Assembly (NCBI GenBank): GCA_023418915.1
Contig: JAEZYU010000070.1
Coordinates: 1-64,000 of the forward strand
From: Bacillota bacterium
Lineage (GTDB): Bacteria; Bacillota; Clostridia; Acetivibrionales; DTU013
Reading direction: 5' to 3'
Length of the DNA stretch: 64,000 nt
Positions 53,624 through 61,574 of the stretch are shown here, one piece after another. Each line of letters opens with the position of its first letter. The first letter of the stretch is position 1. The notes beneath the pieces were generated by a model that did no database searches, was not told the DNA's origin, and saw nothing but the letters and a program-made list of their open reading frames with translations. The position numbers were made by a program, and so were the translations under genes.

Positions 53624-54982
53624 ATGATGAACAAGAAAAAACTCTTTTACATTATTTTTTGTATTATTTTTTTAATAACCTTATTATTTTCAAATAGAAT
53701 AATTATACTTTTATTGAAGAATAATTTTATAGAAACAACTGTAAGTATTGTTAATTTAAAAAAAGATGATGTTGATTTCTGCATAGATGATTTAAATTGC
53801 CACACAGATATATTTGATAGCTTTAATCTTGACGGATGGGCATTTTGTGAAACGCTTATAGATAATGATAATAAGGAAGTGTATGCTTTCTTAATTAACG
53901 ATAAAAATATTTACCGAACTAAGATGGAACTAATGAGAAGGGATGATATCGCGAGAATATTTGGAGAAAAACAAAGGGTAAGAGGAAGATTCCATGGGTT
54001 TTCTGAACTTATGTCAACGGTAGGAGTTAAAAATGGGATATATGAACTTTACTTATACTGCAAAGAAAATGACGAAAACTTCGGTTTAGTCAATACTGGA
54101 ATTATGTTAAAAAAAGAAGCACACGGTATGAGTAAATATACATGGGTATCAACACTGTCTAATATTTCATCTCCTGTAGAAGATAAACAAGCAAGGAATA
54201 GTATTGATTCAGTTAATATTACCACAGAAGGATATTTACAAATAGTCGGCTGGTCTTTTATTGATGGTCTTGATGCTTCTGATCAATCAGTCTATGTTAG
54301 GCTATCATATGATAAGGGTACTACTACGACTTATAGCACTCAGAGTGTTTTAAGACGGGATGTTGGTAAGGTCTTTAAAAACGACCTATATAATAATAGT
54401 GGCTTTAAGGCTGTTATGCCAGCCGATGAGGTGCCTGATGGAGATATTATGATTGAGGTACTGGTTGAAAATGGAGGTAAGATATATTTGGCTTCAAATG
54501 TCTATATGTATTCTTCTGATGCTTCTGATGTCACTAATGAAAAAGATTCTATTGAGGCAGCTGAAACAGAAATAACAGAAAAAAACTCCAGCGATGAAGT
54601 TGAGATAAACTCTGATAATATAACGGCAGATAGCAACATTAAGTATTGTATTGACTCCTGTGCTGCAGATAGTTTATTGAGTATTAAAGGCTGGGTGTTT
54701 ACCGGTGATAAAAATGCATCTGATACATCCGTTAATTTAGCAGTAACAAAAGCAGACGGTTCTACTCGTGTATTCACTACTGTAAAAAGTTCAAGACCAG
54801 ATGTTGCAAAGGCATACGAGAATGAATTATATACTGAGAGTGGTTTTACTGCTTCAATACCTATAGATGCAATTTCTGAAGGAGAGAATACAATTACTGT
54901 AATTGCTGATAATGGTCAGCAGTTACTAAAGGCAGAAAAACCGTATAAATACAGTTACATACCAGAGAACAATAAACAATAG
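53624..54982 (+). CDS. Exported or membrane-anchored protein with three copies of a ~95-residue beta domain
   Basis: A 452-residue protein with one N-terminal membrane helix (about residues 6-28). Three related domains follow, at about 47-165, 190-295 and 340-445. Shared marks are a GW(A/S/V)F motif near each start (LDGWAFCE, IVGWSFIDG, IKGWVFTGD), an R-x-D motif (RRDDIARIFGE, RRDVGKVFKN, RPDVAKAYEN) and a SGF or HGF motif before the C-terminal strands. Between domains 2 and 3 is an acidic, Ser-rich linker. No enzyme motif is visible; carbohydrate binding is a reasonable guess given the locus. Ribosome binding site GGAAGGG. Confidence 0.75.
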   Translation: MMNKKKLFYIIFCIIFLITLLFSNRIIILLLKNNFIETTVSIVNLKKDDVDFCIDDLNCHTDIFDSFNLDGWAFCETLIDNDNKEVYAFLINDKNIYRTKMELMRRDDIARIFGEKQRVRGRFHGFSELMSTVGVKNGIYELYLYCKENDENFGLVNTGIMLKKEAHGMSKYTWVSTLSNISSPVEDKQARNSIDSVNITTEGYLQIVGWSFIDGLDASDQSVYVRLSYDKGTTTTYSTQSVLRRDVGKVFKNDLYNNSGFKAVMPADEVPDGDIMIEVLVENGGKIYLASNVYMYSSDASDVTNEKDSIEAAETEITEKNSSDEVEINSDNITADSNIKYCIDSCAADSLLSIKGWVFTGDKNASDTSVNLAVTKADGSTRVFTTVKSSRPDVAKAYENELYTESGFTASIPIDAISEGENTITVIADNGQQLLKAEKPYKYSYIPENNKQ

Positions 54983-55011
54983 ATTAAACTTGCATTTGTA
55001 AAATGGTGTCA

Positions 55012-55040
55012 TTGATTACTTTTATCTGCGGTGCTATAAT
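55012..55040 (+). promoter_or_regulatory. Promoter of the YidC-fusion gene set
   Basis: TTGATT at 55012-55017, a 17-base spacer and consensus TATAAT at 55035-55040, 52 bases before the start codon. It suggests the following genes can be expressed apart from the upstream polymer genes. Confidence 0.65.
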
Positions 55041-55091
55041 TGGTTAGCTATTATTTCAAAATGAATCTACAAAGGGACGGCGGTTTTAAAT

Positions 55092-57197
55092 ATGCTAGAT
55101 CTATTAGGTGATATTTTGGGCTATGTTATGCGACTTTGCTATAGCATATTCCCGAATTACGGAGTTGCAATTATATTTTTCGTATTTATTACTAAGATAA
55201 TTCTACTTCCTATATCGATATGGGTACACAAAAATGGGATAAAGCTTGTCAAAATGCAGCCTGAAATTAATTTTCTCAAGGCAGACCATTACGGAGACAA
55301 CGATTATATAGCAGAGGAACAATCTAAGATATACAAGTTGGGGAAGTACAATCCCTTCGCCAGTCTAATTCCTTTGGCTATTCAGATTATATTATTAATG
55401 GGGATAGTACAGGTGATATATAACCCAATGACATATATCCTCAACTTACCCAATGGCCTAATAGCTTCCTTGATATCTTTAGCTTCGAATCTGACTGGGG
55501 TGGATATTTCTACAAATTCAATTCAGCTATATGTTCTGGAGGCAGCGAAAAATGCTGATAATTTAAATGCGTTTCTTAGTTTGCAGGGGAGCTTTCCTGA
55601 TTTGAGCATACGGTCTGTGCTAGATAGTTTAGCTACTATTGACATGGATTTCTTTGGCATAAGCCTTTCATGGGTACCGTCCACATTTCGCGGTGTTACT
55701 ATACTTGTCCCGTTGATAGCAGCTTTTACATCATGGCTACAATGCTTTACTCAAAACAAATCATCTGTTTTGCAATCTGAACAAGGTAAATTGAATAAGT
55801 ACGGTACCATGGTGTTGTCAGTTTCTCTTTCACTTTATCTAGGGTGGTTTGTACCTGTAGGCGTGGCATTGTACTGGGTTTCTAGCATTATTTTTTCTAT
55901 TATCCAAATGTATATACTGAATGTAGTTATAAGTCCCAAGAAGCATATTGATTATGATAAACTTCAAGAAAGCAGAAAGGCGCTTGCTGAGATAAATGAC
56001 CTTGAAACAAAAAAAAGAAAATGGTACCAGAAGGATCCGAATAGAAAGCGCGAACGTGCAGATTATAAGCGTTTCTTTTCAATCGCTAATAAGCATTTAG
56101 TTTTCTACTCTGAAAAAAGTGGCTTTTACAAATATTTTCAGAATTATATTGAATATTTACTATCCCATTCTAATGTGGTGATACATTATGTCACAAATGA
56201 TCCAGATGATGCGGTTTTTCAGCTTGCCCAAATTCAGCCTAGAATAAGGCCTTATTATATTGGAGTGAAAAGAACTATAACTCTTATGATGAAAATGGAT
56301 GCAGATATTGTAGTTATGACTACCCCAGACTTTGGGAATTACTACATTAAGCGCAGTTTTTTACGCAAGGACATTGAGTATATTTATACCTTTCATGGGC
56401 TAGCGAGTACTAATATGGTAGTTCGCAAAGGTGCTTATGATAATTTTGATACTATTTTTTGCGTTGGACAGCATCAAATAGATGAATTGCGTGAATCTGA
56501 AAAAATGTATTCTCTACCCGCTAAGAAATTGATACCTTGTGGATATGGGTTACTTGATAACCTAATTGCTTCCTATGAAAGCATGGATAAAAATTGCAAT
56601 GAGCAGAAAACAATTTTGATTGCGCCATCATGGCAACAAGATAATATTCTAGATTGTTGTATTGATGAAATGCTGAATTCACTTTTAAAAACTAAATATC
56701 GTATAATAGTTAGACCGCATCCCGAGTATATCAAGCGTTATCCGTCTAAAATGGAGAGGATAATAAAAGCATATGAAGACAGAACAGGCTCTAACTTTGC
56801 TATCGAAACTGATTTCTCTTCAAATGCAACAATTTTTACAGCTGATTTACTTATAACTGATTGGTCTGGGATTGCTTATGAGTTTTCATTTACAACGAAA
56901 AGACCGTCTTTGTTTATTGATACGCCTATGAAGGTCTTAAATACAGATTATACAAAATACGCAAACCAACCTGTTGATATCACTTTCAGAAACCAAGTAG
57001 GTATATCAATTAGGCCGGATGAAGCAGGAGCTATATCCGATGTTGTGGACAATCTACTTTTAGAAAAAGATTCATATGAATCTAAAATTGAGCAAATTTG
57101 TTCTCAGTATATTTTTTATTTGGGTGAAAGTGGGCGCATTGGTGCTGAATATATTATTAAGCAGCTAATAAGTAGAAAGCAGGGGAAAACAACATGA
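55092..57197 (+). CDS. Fusion of a YidC/Oxa1-type membrane domain with a CDP-glycerol glycerophosphotransferase-like enzyme
   Basis: A 701-residue protein. Residues about 1-285 look like a YidC/Oxa1 insertase: hydrophobic start VAIIFFVFITKIILLPIS, the cytoplasmic hairpin ending VKMQPEINFLK, FASLIPLAIQIILLMG, and late helices LGWFVPVGVALYWVSSIIF. The groove arginine of typical YidC aligns with a lysine (WVHKNGIK). After a basic linker (about 290-330) comes a TagB/TagF-like domain: IEYIYTFHGLASTN near 430, LIPCGYGLLDN, ILIAPSWQQDN near 512, VRPHPEY near 540 and LLITDWSGIAYEFSF near 590. That domain type transfers a CDP-linked alcohol phosphate to a polymer. The fusion would tether it to the membrane. 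Its stop overlaps the next gene by four bases. Confidence 0.9.
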   Translation: MLDLLGDILGYVMRLCYSIFPNYGVAIIFFVFITKIILLPISIWVHKNGIKLVKMQPEINFLKADHYGDNDYIAEEQSKIYKLGKYNPFASLIPLAIQIILLMGIVQVIYNPMTYILNLPNGLIASLISLASNLTGVDISTNSIQLYVLEAAKNADNLNAFLSLQGSFPDLSIRSVLDSLATIDMDFFGISLSWVPSTFRGVTILVPLIAAFTSWLQCFTQNKSSVLQSEQGKLNKYGTMVLSVSLSLYLGWFVPVGVALYWVSSIIFSIIQMYILNVVISPKKHIDYDKLQESRKALAEINDLETKKRKWYQKDPNRKRERADYKRFFSIANKHLVFYSEKSGFYKYFQNYIEYLLSHSNVVIHYVTNDPDDAVFQLAQIQPRIRPYYIGVKRTITLMMKMDADIVVMTTPDFGNYYIKRSFLRKDIEYIYTFHGLASTNMVVRKGAYDNFDTIFCVGQHQIDELRESEKMYSLPAKKLIPCGYGLLDNLIASYESMDKNCNEQKTILIAPSWQQDNILDCCIDEMLNSLLKTKYRIIVRPHPEYIKRYPSKMERIIKAYEDRTGSNFAIETDFSSNATIFTADLLITDWSGIAYEFSFTTKRPSLFIDTPMKVLNTDYTKYANQPVDITFRNQVGISIRPDEAGAISDVVDNLLLEKDSYESKIEQICSQYIFYLGESGRIGAEYIIKQLISRKQGKTT

Positions 57198-58141
57198 AAA
57201 TATTAGATTTTGATTTTATTCAGAAATTGAATATTAAACCACTTCAATGCTACAAGTGGGTAGAAGAAATGCTTATAAACAAGGAAAGAGTGATTTTGCC
57301 GCCTAAAATAAGCATGAAAATGGAAAATCACTCTTTCTACAATGTAATGCCTTGTATAATTCATGAAAGCAATGTTATGGGAGTAAAGGTAATAGCTAGA
57401 TTACCTTCTCGTACTGGAGATTTACCTGGACTAACTAGCCAAATTATGCTTTATGATTTGAAAAGTGGCAATTTGTTAGCACTAATTGATGGAAATTATA
57501 TAACCGCAATGAGAACAGGCTCTGTAGCAGCACATTCATTGAAATTATTAGCAAAAGAAGATTTTGAGACAATAGGTATAGTTGGATTGGGTATTACAGC
57601 TGTAGCTACATTTGAAATACTGACACAGCTTTTTCCTCATCGAAAAATGCAGGTGAAGCTTTATCGCTATAAGGAACAGGCTGAGCAATTTATGGATCGG
57701 TTTAAGAAAAACACTAATATCTCATTTTCAATAGTAGACACTACGGAAAATGTTATTTGTGATAGCGATGTAATAATTTCATGCGTTACCTATGCAGAGA
57801 AAAATCTAGCAAATGATAGTTGTTACAAGGAAGGATGTACTGTAATACCAGTGCATACTATGGGATTCCAAAACTGCGATTTATCTTTTGATAAGGTATT
57901 TGGAGATGATACAGGTCATATTAGTGGGTTTAAATATTTCGAACGTTTTAGGAAGTTTGCTGAGGTAAGTGATGTAGTACTGGGAAGAACAGCAGGAAGG
58001 GAAAATGAACAAGAACGCATTTTAGTATATAATATTGGAGTGGCAATGCACGATGTTTACTTAGCAAGTAAAATTTATCAAGCTGCTCCAGATGCTCCAG
58101 AAGTATCATTATCACAACCACAAAAAAAAATGTGGCTATAG
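57194..58141 (+). CDS. Ornithine cyclodeaminase / mu-crystallin family enzyme
   Basis: A 315-residue NAD(P)-dependent enzyme of the OCD/mu-crystallin family, which includes ornithine cyclodeaminase, alanine dehydrogenase and the SbnB-type amino acid synthase. NYITAMRTGSVAAHSLKLLA near residue 98 and the Rossmann motif IGIVGLGITAVATFEIL near 128 are typical; VIPVHTMGFQNCDLSFD and the C-terminal KKMWL ending also fit. Start overlaps the YidC-fusion stop (ATGA). With the nucleotidyltransferase/aminotransferase gene downstream it may help make an amino-acid-derived substituent for the polymer (inferred). The coding strand ends in a run of nine A's followed by the last three codons. Confidence 0.87.
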   Translation: MKILDFDFIQKLNIKPLQCYKWVEEMLINKERVILPPKISMKMENHSFYNVMPCIIHESNVMGVKVIARLPSRTGDLPGLTSQIMLYDLKSGNLLALIDGNYITAMRTGSVAAHSLKLLAKEDFETIGIVGLGITAVATFEILTQLFPHRKMQVKLYRYKEQAEQFMDRFKKNTNISFSIVDTTENVICDSDVIISCVTYAEKNLANDSCYKEGCTVIPVHTMGFQNCDLSFDKVFGDDTGHISGFKYFERFRKFAEVSDVVLGRTAGRENEQERILVYNIGVAMHDVYLASKIYQAAPDAPEVSLSQPQKKMWL

Positions 58142-58156
58142 TTGTGAATAAGGTAA

Positions 58157-58312
58157 GCAGCAACTGTTAGTGTAGTTTACTTAAGACTTGCCTATAAAGA
58201 TGGTATTCTTTTTGATAAAGGAGTTGGACCATTAAAGGATATGGTAAGTCCTTTGCTGGAGTATGGACATACTTTCATTACTTATAGTGATTTAGTATCA
58301 AAGACTTACTAG
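58157..58312 (+). pseudogene. Possible gene remnant of 51 codons
   Basis: The gap between two coupled-looking genes is open for 51 codons from 58157 to a TAG at 58310. The predicted peptide looks protein-like: VVYLRLAYKDGILFDKG, PLKDMVSPLLEYGHTFI and TYSDLVSKTY. It has no start codon near its beginning and no ribosome binding site. In a neighbouring frame, from the A run at the end of the preceding gene, one can read NVAIVVNKVSSNC and then a stop, so a gene may have lost its middle or been frameshifted. I do not recognise the family. Confidence 0.4.
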
Positions 58313-58327
58313 AAAGAGGTAGATATT

Positions 58328-60151
58328 ATGCAAGCACTAATGCTGGCAGCTGGAATGGGAAGACGTCTTGGAAAATACACCGATAACCAAACAAAATGTA
58401 TGGTGAAGATAGGTGGCAAAACACTTCTGGAACGTATTGTAGAAGCAATCAAGGAAGCAGGTATAAACCGATTCATAATTGTGGCAGGATACGAAGCCGA
58501 GAAGCTGGTTGACTACGTTAAGGCTAATATTACAGGAATAGATATTCAATTTGTATACAACAAGGATTATGCAATCACAAATAATATTTACTCATTATAC
58601 CTTGCTAGAGAATATTTAGCTCAGGATGATACCATATTGCTTGAGTCGGATCTGATTTTTGAAAAAAGGATAGTACGTGAAATGGTCGAGTGCCCACATA
58701 AGAATCTTGTAGCTGTAGCTAAATATGAGCAATGGATGGATGGTACAGTAACGCTCGTAAGAGAGAATAATGAAATAACAGAATTCATAGAAAAAAAGGA
58801 TTTTAGATTTATTGATGCAAATAGTTACTTTAAAACAGTGAATATATATAAGTTTAGTAAAGAGTTTTCGAACAAACAATATATTCCGTTTTTAGAAGCA
58901 TATATTCGAGCATATGGGAAAAACCAATACTATGAAATGGTTCTTAAGGCACTGGCGCATCTGCCGTTGGCGAACCTTACAGCATTCAATATTGGTGATG
59001 CCGCTTGGTACGAAATCGACGATGCACAGGATCTAAACATAGCTAATACTTTATTCGCTCCTGACAAGGACAAGTTATTTGCATATGAACATCATTTCGG
59101 AGGGTACTGGAGGTTTCCTGGTTTGAAGGACTTTTGCTATTTAGTCAATCCGTATTTTCCTCCTCAAAAAATGTTGGATCACTTGAAGTATTTCTTCGAT
59201 ACTCTATTAAGAGATTATCCGTCGGGAATGGATAATCAAATACTTGGAGCAGCCAGAATGTTCCATATCGATGAGAATTATCTGCTTGTCGGAAATGGAG
59301 CAGCTGAGCTTATCAATACATTAGGACGTGTGGTAAAGGGGAGAGTTGCAATTTCCTTACCTGCCTTTAACGAATATTTGAGATGCTTTACAAACTGTGA
59401 GTTTAATTTCATATGTACTCAGGAAAATGATTTTGCTCTTGACAAACAGCAGCTTATCAAAATGAGCAAAGACTGTGACGCATTATTTATCATCAATCCT
59501 GACAACCCAAGCGGGAGCTTTCTGTCCAAGTCCGAAATAATGGAGATACTTGATACCTGTATGACAAATGATACTTTATGTGTTATTGATGAATCTTTTA
59601 TTGATTTTGCAGATAATGATAAACGGTATACTCTGCTGGAGGACGAAATATTAGAGAAATACCCTAAACTGATAGTGATAAAAAGCATAAGCAAGTCCTA
59701 TGGAGTACCTGGACTCCGGCTGGGCGTATTGGCATCATCAGATACAGGTGTATTAAAAGAACTACGAGAGTTATTGCCTATATGGAACATCAATTCATTT
59801 GCTGAGTATTTTCTTCAGATATTCGGTTATTATGAAAATCAATATATAGAATCATGTGATTCTATTGCCAAGCAGCGAAAAAAACTAATAGAAGAGCTGC
59901 GTTGTATAAGCTTTTTAAAGGTGTATGATTCTCAGGCGAACTATTTATTGTGTGGGGTAGAGGCTTCATTTACATCAAAAGTATTGGCAAATCGACTCTT
60001 GATGAAAAATAAATTGCTAATAAAGAATCTTTCAAATAAGGATGGGTTTTCTGGAGAAAGCTATATCCGGGTCGCAGTCAAGGATGAAGTTGAGAACAGC
60101 ATTTTAGTCAATGCACTTAAGGAAATAGATGAAAAAGGCTTTAATGACTAG
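58328..60151 (+). CDS. Bifunctional nucleotidyltransferase / PLP-dependent aminotransferase fusion
   Basis: A 607-residue protein. Residues about 1-235 are a sugar- or choline-phosphate-type nucleotidyltransferase resembling LicC and PntC: LMLAAGMGRRLGKYTDNQTK at the start, MVKIGGKTLLERIVEAI, and YEIDDAQDLNIA near 227. Residues about 245-607 are a class I/II aminotransferase of the HisC/CobD-like group: NPDNPSGSFLSKSE near 396, VIDESFIDFAD near 420, and the PLP lysine in SISKSYGVPGLRLGV near 455. A comparable fusion, PntC, activates 2-aminoethylphosphonate with CTP, but its aminotransferase is of another class. The likely role is to make and activate an amino-bearing phospho- or phosphono-compound for the polymer. 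AAAGAGGT precedes ATG. Confidence 0.9.
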   Translation: MQALMLAAGMGRRLGKYTDNQTKCMVKIGGKTLLERIVEAIKEAGINRFIIVAGYEAEKLVDYVKANITGIDIQFVYNKDYAITNNIYSLYLAREYLAQDDTILLESDLIFEKRIVREMVECPHKNLVAVAKYEQWMDGTVTLVRENNEITEFIEKKDFRFIDANSYFKTVNIYKFSKEFSNKQYIPFLEAYIRAYGKNQYYEMVLKALAHLPLANLTAFNIGDAAWYEIDDAQDLNIANTLFAPDKDKLFAYEHHFGGYWRFPGLKDFCYLVNPYFPPQKMLDHLKYFFDTLLRDYPSGMDNQILGAARMFHIDENYLLVGNGAAELINTLGRVVKGRVAISLPAFNEYLRCFTNCEFNFICTQENDFALDKQQLIKMSKDCDALFIINPDNPSGSFLSKSEIMEILDTCMTNDTLCVIDESFIDFADNDKRYTLLEDEILEKYPKLIVIKSISKSYGVPGLRLGVLASSDTGVLKELRELLPIWNINSFAEYFLQIFGYYENQYIESCDSIAKQRKKLIEELRCISFLKVYDSQANYLLCGVEASFTSKVLANRLLMKNKLLIKNLSNKDGFSGESYIRVAVKDEVENSILVNALKEIDEKGFND

Positions 60152-60199
60152 AAGCTATCCGGAACCAAACTGTGAAACAAAAACAGTAAATTTTGGCTT

Positions 60200-60228
60200 G
60201 TTGTATTGCTTATATATCTGTGATATTA
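60200..60228 (+). promoter_or_regulatory. Candidate promoter of the small membrane protein gene
   Basis: TTGTAT at 60200-60205, 17-base spacer and TATTAT at 60223-60228; about 90 bases before the start codon. Confidence 0.45.
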
Positions 60229-60318
60229 TCAGGATTATATGATGAATTGTGACATTTTGTGACAACACTAAATGCACGAAGAATATTATTTACTAATATA
60301 TATTAAAGGGAGAAGACC

Positions 60319-60585
60319 ATGAGGAAAATAAGAGTTTTGTTCTATGCAATTTGTTTGATGTTTTTATTCGAAACTACCGCTTTTGCCTATATTGATCCGT
60401 CAGTAATGACATATGCGATACAAGCAGTAGCTGGTATCGTTATAGCTGTTGGCGCGGTTGTAGGTATTGTTTGGCGCAATGCAAAGAAAAAGGCTAAGAA
60501 GGTTCTTAATATAGACGAAAACGCTAAAAAAGAAATAGAAGATGATGTTGTGGAGATCAGTCCGGAAGCAGAGGCAAAGGACTAA
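60319..60585 (+). CDS. Small exported membrane protein
   Basis: An 88-residue protein. A signal-peptide-like helix (residues 4-23, ending FAYIDP) is followed by a second hydrophobic helix (about 29-51) and a highly charged Lys/Glu tail. The AYIDPSVMTYAIQAVAG segment around the cleavage region resembles a recurring clostridial small-protein motif (AYIDPG-type) found near polysaccharide genes. Function unknown. AAAGGGAG lies 7 bases before ATG. Confidence 0.8.
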   Translation: MRKIRVLFYAICLMFLFETTAFAYIDPSVMTYAIQAVAGIVIAVGAVVGIVWRNAKKKAKKVLNIDENAKKEIEDDVVEISPEAEAKD

Positions 60586-60634
60586 TTCAAGAGTTTAATC
60601 CAGAAACCAGACAAAATCATATTCAGGAGTTTGA

Positions 60635-61402
60635 TCATAAAAACCTGAAGCCCCACTTCCTGAAATAATACATGGCTGACCTGATATCGGTCAGAGCAAG
60701 CTTCAGGCTTTTATGGGAGCCCCTCTGCCATTCATGTACGACATAATTATAGGGGTAGAATACTGTTCTTGAGATCTCATTCGTCCGCCTGGTAATGTCG
60801 GCATCCTCCAGGTAAAGGAAGAAGTTTTCGTCAAATCCGTGAAGCTGCCTGAAAACCTCTGTCCTGAAGAACATGAAGCAGCCGGTGGCATACTCTATCT
60901 CGAATTCCTTATTGTATCCGGTATCTCTCATTTCAAAGTAATGGTGCCGCTTTACAAAGGAATGTGGGAAGACCAGACGTATAAGAAGGTCGATAAATGT
61001 CGGGTTCCTTTTGCACAGGTATTGTATCCTGCCGTCAGGGTGCTTGATTAAAGGCGAAAGCAGGCCAATGTCATCATGCTTATCCATAAAGTCGGCCATA
61101 TCATTGATGCAGCTGTTCTCTATGATGATGTCGGGATTAACAACCAAATGATAACGAGACTCCAGCAGCTTAATCATCTGATTGTGAGCAGTGCCGAAGC
61201 CGACATTCTTATCGTTTTGTAGAACTATGATCTTGTCTGAAATATCTCTGACAATGGAAACGGTGTTATCTGATGAATTGTTGTCTATTACATATAGCTG
61301 ATAGGTATAGCCCTTACCAAGATGCATGAGTATGCTGTCGATGCATTTTTTGATCGTTCGTTCGTTATTATAGGTAACTATTGCAATTGACAAATCAGGC
61401 AT
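60635..61402 (-). CDS. Family 2 glycosyltransferase, rhamnosyltransferase-like
   Basis: A 255-residue GT2 enzyme on the opposite strand to the rest of the locus. It begins LSIAIVTYNNERTIKKCIDSI, has VIDNNSSDNTV near 40, NVGFGTAHNQMIKLL near 68, the metal-binding-like VVNPDII near 87 and GFDENFFLYLEDADITRR near 195, a pattern of rhamnosyl- and related sugar transferases (WbbL/RfbF-like). It could transfer rhamnose made by the RmlABCD set. Divergent from the priming transferase. Confidence 0.92.
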   Translation of the reverse strand: MPDLSIAIVTYNNERTIKKCIDSILMHLGKGYTYQLYVIDNNSSDNTVSIVRDISDKIIVLQNDKNVGFGTAHNQMIKLLESRYHLVVNPDIIIENSCINDMADFMDKHDDIGLLSPLIKHPDGRIQYLCKRNPTFIDLLIRLVFPHSFVKRHHYFEMRDTGYNKEFEIEYATGCFMFFRTEVFRQLHGFDENFFLYLEDADITRRTNEISRTVFYPYNYVVHEWQRGSHKSLKLALTDIRSAMYYFRKWGFRFL

Positions 61403-61574
61403 ATTAAGACCTCATGCGTATTAGTTTTTTTATCATAGCACAAATACAAGCACCAATCAAATGTTCAGATATCAGCTTAATGCCAATATGATATATTTTC
61501 TATAAGCAGATCGGTATGAAATGATGTATAATGTAGACATAATCATTTAGCGTTTTTCGTTTAGAGGGTCAAAA

